DNA of 10,751 nucleotides from positions 1 to 10,751 of the forward strand of contig CAKUTY010000038.1 in the NCBI GenBank assembly GCA_934692455.1, read 5' to 3'. The translations under genes were made by a program, and so were the position numbers. The notes under the pieces were generated by a model, which was not told the DNA's origin, made no database searches, and saw nothing but the letters and a program-made list of their open reading frames with translations. The DNA is from an uncultured Erysipelotrichaceae bacterium (GTDB lineage Bacteria > Bacillota_I > Bacilli_A > Erysipelotrichales > Erysipelotrichaceae). This document shows, one piece after another, positions 6,221 to 10,751 of this stretch (position 1 is its first letter; the number at the start of each line of letters is the position of its first letter).

Positions 6221-8397
6221 CAATACAACACCATCTTTCTTACAAGAAGCGAAGACTCTCTCTCCTTCTTACCCTCAAAATAAACATAATGAGCCTTATT
6301 CAACCCTTCTATATATTGATCATAAATATTAGGCATAACCGCCAATGAAATAGAAGCACTCTCATCATTGACATCCACAAAACACATCCTTTGTCCCTTC
6401 TTAGTCCTAATCTGTTTGATACGCACAATCTGACCAAAACCACAGGCACTACCCATCTTTATCTCACTAATAGAAGGAACACTTATATGATACTTTTGTT
6501 TAACTCTCTCGATTGGATCAAACTTAAAATAAAAGCCCAAAACTTCCTTTTCCTTAGAAGCCAAAACCATCATATCATCAGTAAGATTTTCAATAATTGG
6601 TGTATCATCACCACCAAATAAATTCAAACCATTGGTAGAATTAGCATATTGAATAACCCTACTTAAATTAAGAGCCATTGAATACCTACTCAAGCCAAAC
6701 TCATCAAAGGCACCACCTGCAATCAAACTAGTCAAAGCCTTAATATCCACGCCTTTTTCAGTTAACTTACAAATCGCATCAACATAAGACGAGAAAGGCT
6801 TAGCCTCCATAATCTTAGAAACATTAGCACTACCAACATCCCTACAAATACTTAAAGGCAACAAAATCTTATCATCAACTATTTTGTACTCATTAGTTGA
6901 CTTATTAATAGACAAACCAAGTAAACCAATATTTCTACCCCTTATCTCCTTGATATAAGCATAAGTCTTCTCACTGGCACCAATCGCACCATTAAGTAAA
7001 GCCTTATAAAAATACAAAGGATAATTAGCCTTCAAATAAGCCATACGATAAGCCACCAAACCATAAGCAATCGAATGTGACTTGTTAAAACCATAATTCG
7101 CAAAACGCAATATCAATTCATACAGCTCATTAGCCAAACTTATATCATAGCCATTTTTTAAACAGCCATCTATAAACTCAGGTTTAAGCTTTTCTAGTTC
7201 CTTAGCCTTCTTTTTAGACATCGCCCTTCTTAAGACATCCGCCTTACCATAAGAAAAGTTTGCTAGCTTACGCGCAATTGACATAATCTGTTCCTGATAA
7301 ACAATGATGCCATAAGTCTCTTTTAAAATAGGCTCTAATTCTTTAGTTAAATACTTAATCTTTTCCCTATGTGCCCTGTTCTCTAAGAAACTAGGAATAT
7401 TCTCCATAGGACCCGGTCTAAACAAAGCTATCATCATCGATAATTCTTCAAAAGAATTAGGACGCATCCTTCTAGCCAAATTCTGCATACCATTAGACTC
7501 TAATTGGAAAACACCCAACAAATTCACATTAGAAATAAGTTCAAAAGTCTTCTTATCATTCAAAGGAATCCTATTAATATCAAACTTAGGATTAATATCA
7601 TCCATAATTTCCGCAATTATACCAAGATTTCTTAACCCCAAGAAATCCATCTTAATCAAACCCAAGTCCTCAAGATACTCAGCACTATATTGAGTAGAAT
7701 CCAAATCACTTTCTATCGAAATCATTGGAACCACATCAGATAAAACATTCTTAGAAAAGACAATACCAGCCGCATGGGTAGACTCATGGCGAGGATTACC
7801 TTCTAACTTTAAAGCTATCTCAAACAAGAATTGATACTTCTTATCACTATTGATCTTTTGATTAAACAAAGGAATTGTATTATAAGCATCCATCAAGGAA
7901 GTGTTCAAACTATTAGGAATAAGCTTAGCGATACTATCAGTCTCCACCGTTGTATACTTTAAAACTCTTGCTACATCCCTTAAGACCTGCTTAGTCTTTA
8001 AAGTACCATAAGTAATAATATGACCCACATGATCCTTACCATACTTCTCTTTAACATAAGCAACCACTTCATCTCTTCTATCATCTGGGAAGTCGGTATC
8101 AATATCCGGCATTGAAATTCGCTCAGGATTTAAAAATCTTTCAAACAACAAACCATACTTAATCGGATCAATCTCAGTTATACCAAGACAATAAGAAACC
8201 AAAGAACCTGCAGCACTACCTCTACCAGGACCAACCATAATTCCCTTTTTCTTCGCATACAAGATAAAGTCATAGACAATCAAAAAGTAATCCTCAAAAT
8301 GCATCTTAATAATGACATCAAGCTCATATTGAAGCCTACTTACATATTCATTAGTCAAACGATTCTTAAGCCTTCTCTTTAAACCTTCTTTACACAA
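6220..8397 (-). CDS. dnaE: DNA polymerase III alpha subunit DnaE, polymerase part (downstream of an in-frame TAG)
   Basis: This open frame of 725 codons holds everything of DnaE after the PHP domain. It shows the palm with GPGRGSAAGSLV (57-68), catalytic Asp98 and Asp100 in PDIDTDF and the third Asp251 in KMDFLGLRNL. The fingers contain ALFRPGPMENIP (324-334) and FNKSHSIAYGLVAYR (437-451). After these come a helix-hairpin-helix region near 511-533, a likely sliding-clamp motif LNLFG (591-595) and an OB fold (about 648-722). The three catalytic Asp are present, so the polymerase core looks intact. There is no tau-binding tail, as in low-GC Gram-positive DnaE. If translated alone, the only early starts are TTG 8397, with no good ribosome site, or TTG 8358, with AGAAGG (8371-8376) 12 bases upstream but losing the conserved EGLKRR. 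Both are weak, so this part may only be made by readthrough, or not at all. The stop TGA overlaps the regulator start. Confidence 0.85.
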   Translation of the reverse strand: MCKEGLKRRLKNRLTNEYVSRLQYELDVIIKMHFEDYFLIVYDFILYAKKKGIMVGPGRGSAAGSLVSYCLGITEIDPIKYGLLFERFLNPERISMPDIDTDFPDDRRDEVVAYVKEKYGKDHVGHIITYGTLKTKQVLRDVARVLKYTTVETDSIAKLIPNSLNTSLMDAYNTIPLFNQKINSDKKYQFLFEIALKLEGNPRHESTHAAGIVFSKNVLSDVVPMISIESDLDSTQYSAEYLEDLGLIKMDFLGLRNLGIIAEIMDDINPKFDINRIPLNDKKTFELISNVNLLGVFQLESNGMQNLARRMRPNSFEELSMMIALFRPGPMENIPSFLENRAHREKIKYLTKELEPILKETYGIIVYQEQIMSIARKLANFSYGKADVLRRAMSKKKAKELEKLKPEFIDGCLKNGYDISLANELYELILRFANYGFNKSHSIAYGLVAYRMAYLKANYPLYFYKALLNGAIGASEKTYAYIKEIRGRNIGLLGLSINKSTNEYKIVDDKILLPLSICRDVGSANVSKIMEAKPFSSYVDAICKLTEKGVDIKALTSLIAGGAFDEFGLSRYSMALNLSRVIQYANSTNGLNLFGGDDTPIIENLTDDMMVLASKEKEVLGFYFKFDPIERVKQKYHISVPSISEIKMGSACGFGQIVRIKQIRTKKGQRMCFVDVNDESASISLAVMPNIYDQYIEGLNKAHYVYFEGKKERESSLLVRKMVLY

Positions 8398-8406
8398 AGC
8401 ACTTAA

Positions 8407-9192
8407 CTAATCTTTTGAAGAAACATCATTAGGTGTCTTAAATTCAGGCAAAGAAGTCCTAAAAGCCATCTTCACATTACAGTTTTCAGCCAAAACATCA
8501 CAGTTTCTAGATTCATCATCAAAGTCAAAAACATCCTTAATCTGACGATCCTTCTCATAATAAGCATTCTCTTCTAATGTTCTCTTATCCCTTATACATT
8601 TTAAAACCTCATAAGCAATATAATCATCCTCATCTATATAAAGAGTCGTCGACATCTTGATAATCTTAATATTATTTTCATTCAACAAAGACCTTAACCC
8701 TTCATCTCTTCTTACGTTGCCAGCCATATCGTGATCTAAGAAAGCTACTAAATGATCACCAAATATTTCCTTTTCTTTCTTAATACTATTGTTTATATCT
8801 TCACTATCAAAATAAGGAACATCCTCTGACTTAATCACCACAAAATTATGATCACGATACTTATTAAAAGTATCCAAGTCAACTACCTTATCAACACCAG
8901 TATTAACAACACTTGACAATCTCATAAGATTTTGAAAACCCAAATCATCCTTCGCATATAAGATGACACTAACAACTCTATCAACATTAACATCTACTTC
9001 CAAACCAATCACTGGCTTAATATTTTCTTTTAAACATTCATTATAAAAACTCATTGCCCCAGACAAGACATTCTTATCAACAAGGCCAATAGAAGAATAG
9101 CCCTTCTCCTTAGCCTTTTTAACCATTCTTGGAATCGTGCACATACTCGAAAGTAAACTATATACACTTCTTACATAAAGTAGACTAGCCAT
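8407..9192 (-). CDS. dnaE: DnaE N-terminal PHP domain, ended early by an in-frame TAG
   Basis: These 261 residues are the PHP domain of bacterial polymerase III alpha. The beginning (LYVRSVYSLL) aligns with the family pattern LHVHSxYSLL, and KAKEKGYSSIGLVDK, GAMSFYNEC and IKPVIGLE follow in the right order. Metal ligands of active PHP domains are lost: the HxH pair is Tyr6/Arg8 and the Asp-His pair is Asp39/Lys40. It should therefore be structural, without phosphatase or nuclease activity. The end LPEFKTP (249-255) is the conserved lead-in to the polymerase domain. The stop TAG comes 6 codons later, with the rest of DnaE continuing in the same frame. The ATG at 9192 is the only start that keeps the first strand of the domain. 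There is no Shine-Dalgarno site before it, and a TATAAT box ends 6 bases upstream, suggesting a leaderless mRNA. First gene of the operon. Confidence 0.85.
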   Translation of the reverse strand: MASLLYVRSVYSLLSSMCTIPRMVKKAKEKGYSSIGLVDKNVLSGAMSFYNECLKENIKPVIGLEVDVNVDRVVSVILYAKDDLGFQNLMRLSSVVNTGVDKVVDLDTFNKYRDHNFVVIKSEDVPYFDSEDINNSIKKEKEIFGDHLVAFLDHDMAGNVRRDEGLRSLLNENNIKIIKMSTTLYIDEDDYIAYEVLKCIRDKRTLEENAYYEKDRQIKDVFDFDDESRNCDVLAENCNVKMAFRTSLPEFKTPNDVSSKD

Positions 9193-9198
9193 ACATCA

Positions 9199-9204
9199 AT
9201 TATA
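9199..9204 (-). promoter_or_regulatory. Candidate -10 box of the dnaE operon, 6 bases before the ATG
   Basis: The minus strand reads a perfect TATAAT here. Initiation 6-8 bases downstream would fall on or next to the A of the dnaE ATG at 9192. The -35 position (about 9222-9227, CGCATG) is poor, so the promoter is only a candidate. A second weak option is a TATATA-like box further upstream near 9229-9234. Confidence 0.45.
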
Positions 9205-9215
9205 CAAGAAATTTA

Positions 9216-9244
9216 TTGACTCATGCGTTATATAGAAATACAAT
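9216..9244 (+). promoter_or_regulatory. Promoter of copA
   Basis: TTGACT (9216-9221) and TACAAT (9239-9244) are separated by exactly 17 bases, a near-consensus housekeeping promoter. Transcription should start around 9251, inside the CsoR-like palindrome, leaving a leader of about 26 bases before copA. Confidence 0.8.
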
Positions 9245-9248
9245 AAAA

Positions 9249-9265
9249 ATACCCCTAGGGGGTAT
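9249..9265 (+). promoter_or_regulatory. CsoR-type copper operator
   Basis: ATACCCCTAGGGGGTAT is a GC-centred palindrome with one extra G, like the operators of the copper-sensing repressor CsoR in front of copA/copZ in many Gram-positive bacteria. It covers the predicted transcription start, so repressor binding would block copA until copper releases it. The CopY box (TACAnnTGTA) is not present. No csoR gene lies in the window. Confidence 0.75.
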
Positions 9266-9276
9266 GGAGAATATTT

Positions 9277-10751
9277 ATGGAAAAAACATATGAAGTCAAA
9301 GGAATGACCTGCGTTATATGCAAAGCCAATGTTGAAAAAGCTTTAAACAAGACAAGTGGTGTCAACAATGCTGTAGTTAATCTTCTAGACAACGAAGTTA
9401 CTGTAGACTTTGATGAAACCAAAGTAAATGAAACAACATTAGAAGAAGTAGTAGATAAGGCAGGTTACAAATTATTACTAAACAAGGAAAAGAAACTTAA
9501 TAAAGATAAATTATATTTAATTATCTCTATTATTTTATCAATTATCCTAATGTACCTATCAATGATGAAAATGGATGATGGTATTGATCCTAATATGATG
9601 GTGGGCATTACACTAAATCAATTATTTCAGTTGATTCTTTCATTTGTTGTTATTGTGATAAACAGACACATCTTTAAATCAGGCTTCAAGGCCTTATCAT
9701 CATTAAGTCCTAATATGGACTCCCTTGTTGCCCTATCAAGCACTGTCTCATTTATCTATTCAATATATGCTCTATATAAGATTAATCTAGGCGATACTTC
9801 TTATCATCTATATTTTGAAACAGCAGCCATGACGATTACTATTGTCAAATTAGGCAAATATATCGAAGGTAACACTAAAGCTAAGACTACTAAAATCATT
9901 AGAGGCTTGACCACTTTAATACCTATGAATGCTCACTTATTAAAAGATGGCAAGGAAGAATTAATATCTATCAATGATTTAAAAAAGGATGATATTGTCA
10001 TCATCAAACCAGGAGAATCAGTACCAAGAGATGGTGTAATCATAAATGGTAGCTCATCAATCGATGAATCAATGATTACTGGTGAATCTTTACCAGTAAA
10101 TAAGACAATTGGTGATGAGGTAATTGGAGGAACTATTAATACCTTAGGTACTATCAATGTACAAGTAACCAAGAGTGCCAGTACTACGGTTCTTTCTAAG
10201 ATTATTAATCTAACTAAAAAAGCAAGTAACGAAAAGATTCCAGTTGAAAGATTTGCGGACAATATCTCTAAATACTTTGTGTTTACAGTAATCGGCATCT
10301 CACTTATCACCTTTATAATCTGGATGATTATCAGTAAAAACATGGAACTAAGTCTTAACTTTGCCCTATCAGTACTAGTAATCAGTTGCCCTTGTGCCCT
10401 AGGACTAGCAACACCTGCTGCCATTGCGGTAGCCACTGGAAGAAGTGCTCAGCAAGGTATTTTAATCAAAAAACCAGAAATCTTAGAAGTAGCTGGTAAG
10501 TTAGATACAGTTATCTTTGATAAGACAGGTACCCTAACTCAAAATAAATTGAATGTAGTAGAAACTAAAATCATTGATGATGAATTTATTAATTATTTAT
10601 CTTCAATTGAAAAAACTCAAAACCATCCAATCGCCAAAGCGATAGTAGATAAATATCCTAATGGTAACATTACTTTTGATTCAATTACTTTTATTCCAGG
10701 TTTAGGTGTTAAAGCTATCAAAGGTGATGACATCTACTTAGTAGGCAATAG
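9277..10751 (+). CDS. copA: Copper-exporting P1B-type ATPase CopA, partial (3' end outside window)
   Basis: The first 491 residues of a Cu(I) efflux pump in the cell membrane are visible. It begins with one heavy-metal-associated domain (about 3-65) whose binding motif GMTCVIC gives Cys12 and Cys15. Transmembrane helices lie near 79-96, 114-129, 148-167, 177-194, 332-352 and 360-382. The actuator loop contains the TGES phosphatase motif (268-271). The sixth helix carries the Cu(I)-type CPC motif, Cys371 and Cys373, in SCPCALGLATP. The phosphorylation site DKTGT starts at Asp415, and the P1B-specific His-Pro is at 450-451. The CPC motif and N-terminal CxxC together favour copper (or silver) over zinc or cadmium. 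The ATG follows a GGAGA site (9266-9270) by 6 bases. It is transcribed divergently from dnaE behind a CsoR-like operator, so copper induction is expected. The frame stays open to the right edge, and the remaining ATP-binding domain and last two helices lie outside. Confidence 0.95.
   Translation, partial: MEKTYEVKGMTCVICKANVEKALNKTSGVNNAVVNLLDNEVTVDFDETKVNETTLEEVVDKAGYKLLLNKEKKLNKDKLYLIISIILSIILMYLSMMKMDDGIDPNMMVGITLNQLFQLILSFVVIVINRHIFKSGFKALSSLSPNMDSLVALSSTVSFIYSIYALYKINLGDTSYHLYFETAAMTITIVKLGKYIEGNTKAKTTKIIRGLTTLIPMNAHLLKDGKEELISINDLKKDDIVIIKPGESVPRDGVIINGSSSIDESMITGESLPVNKTIGDEVIGGTINTLGTINVQVTKSASTTVLSKIINLTKKASNEKIPVERFADNISKYFVFTVIGISLITFIIWMIISKNMELSLNFALSVLVISCPCALGLATPAAIAVATGRSAQQGILIKKPEILEVAGKLDTVIFDKTGTLTQNKLNVVETKIIDDEFINYLSSIEKTQNHPIAKAIVDKYPNGNITFDSITFIPGLGVKAIKGDDIYLVGN

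Larger units (their letters stand above)
6220..9192 (-). pseudogene. dnaE: Whole dnaE reading frame, interrupted by one amber codon (8407-8409)
   Basis: Read through the TAG, the frame gives one DnaE of 990 residues, a plausible full length for the compact DnaE of low-GC Bacillota. The two parts are in the same frame with nothing missing. The joint reads VSSKD-stop-LSALCKEGLKRRL, which fits the family pattern xxxxxYLxxLxxEGLxxR, so the TAG replaces a usual Tyr; a single change from TAT or TAC explains it. Both halves have well-kept motifs and no other stops, so the break is recent, artificial, or tolerated. The following regulator gene overlaps the dnaE stop, which fits dnaE still being translated to its end. 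Options are a sequencing or assembly error, a real nonsense mutation, suppression, or a two-chain polymerase. I list it as a pseudogene only to mark the interruption. Loss of function is not shown. Confidence 0.45.

Noticed and set aside
6391..6621. Open frame on the plus strand within dnaE
   Set aside because: Antisense to the OB-fold and clamp-binding region of DnaE, with no supporting signals.
8407..8409. Genome-wide reassignment of TAG to an amino acid
   Set aside because: TAG also ends the methyltransferase gene right inside a terminator hairpin, and the frame beyond it encodes nothing conserved, so TAG works as a stop in this genome. TAA and TGA are used too.
8380..8430. Frameshift or split-intein explanation for the broken dnaE
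   Set aside because: Both parts are in the same frame, so no base gain or loss is needed. No intein blocks (Cys/Ser start, His-Asn end) are seen on either side.
9933..10436. Open frame of 167 codons on the minus strand inside copA
   Set aside because: It lies wholly opposite the well-conserved actuator and CPC regions of copA, has no ribosome site or recognisable domain, and reads as a shadow of the copA coding sequence.

Overview
The window looks like a piece of a low-GC Bacillota (Firmicutes) chromosome. It is AT-rich, has Gram-positive-style ribosome binding sites, a sugar-binding lipoprotein with a lipobox, cre-type operators, a CsoR-type copper operator, and a short DnaE of the low-GC Gram-positive kind. 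The compact DnaE (about 990 residues if read through) and the gene style make me think of Erysipelotrichia-like bacteria, but that is a weak inference. I see no mobile element, CRISPR array, tRNA or rRNA.

Layout. Positions 1-3232 (minus strand) hold a galactose/glucose-type ABC importer operon, mglB-mglA-mglC. Its promoter (3318-3345) is flanked by two catabolite-response-like palindromes, and a strong hairpin separates the binding-protein gene from the ATPase gene. mglC runs off the left edge. Positions 3465-9192 (minus strand) form a tightly packed operon, in transcription order: dnaE, an OmpR-type response regulator, its sensor kinase, and a TrmN6-like tRNA adenine methyltransferase. Junctions after dnaE overlap by 1 to about 17 bases, and the operon ends in an intrinsic terminator that contains the last stop codon. 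Positions 9216-10751 (plus strand) hold a copper-exporting P1B ATPase, copA, behind a good promoter and a CsoR-like operator. It runs off the right edge.

The most striking point is that dnaE, normally essential in this phylum, is broken by a single in-frame TAG at 8407-8409. No bases are gained or lost. The flanking residues align on both sides with the conserved joint between the PHP and polymerase domains, and the TAG sits where the family usually has Tyr. This could be a sequencing error, a real nonsense mutation, readthrough by a suppressor, or a polymerase made as two chains. TAG also ends the methyltransferase gene in this window, so TAG is not simply reassigned.

The genes suggest three units: sugar uptake under carbon catabolite control, replication coupled with an uncharacterised two-component system and a tRNA modification enzyme, and copper efflux under copper-responsive repression. 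I found no clear new multi-gene system. The interrupted polymerase and its operon partners are the best candidates for follow-up.
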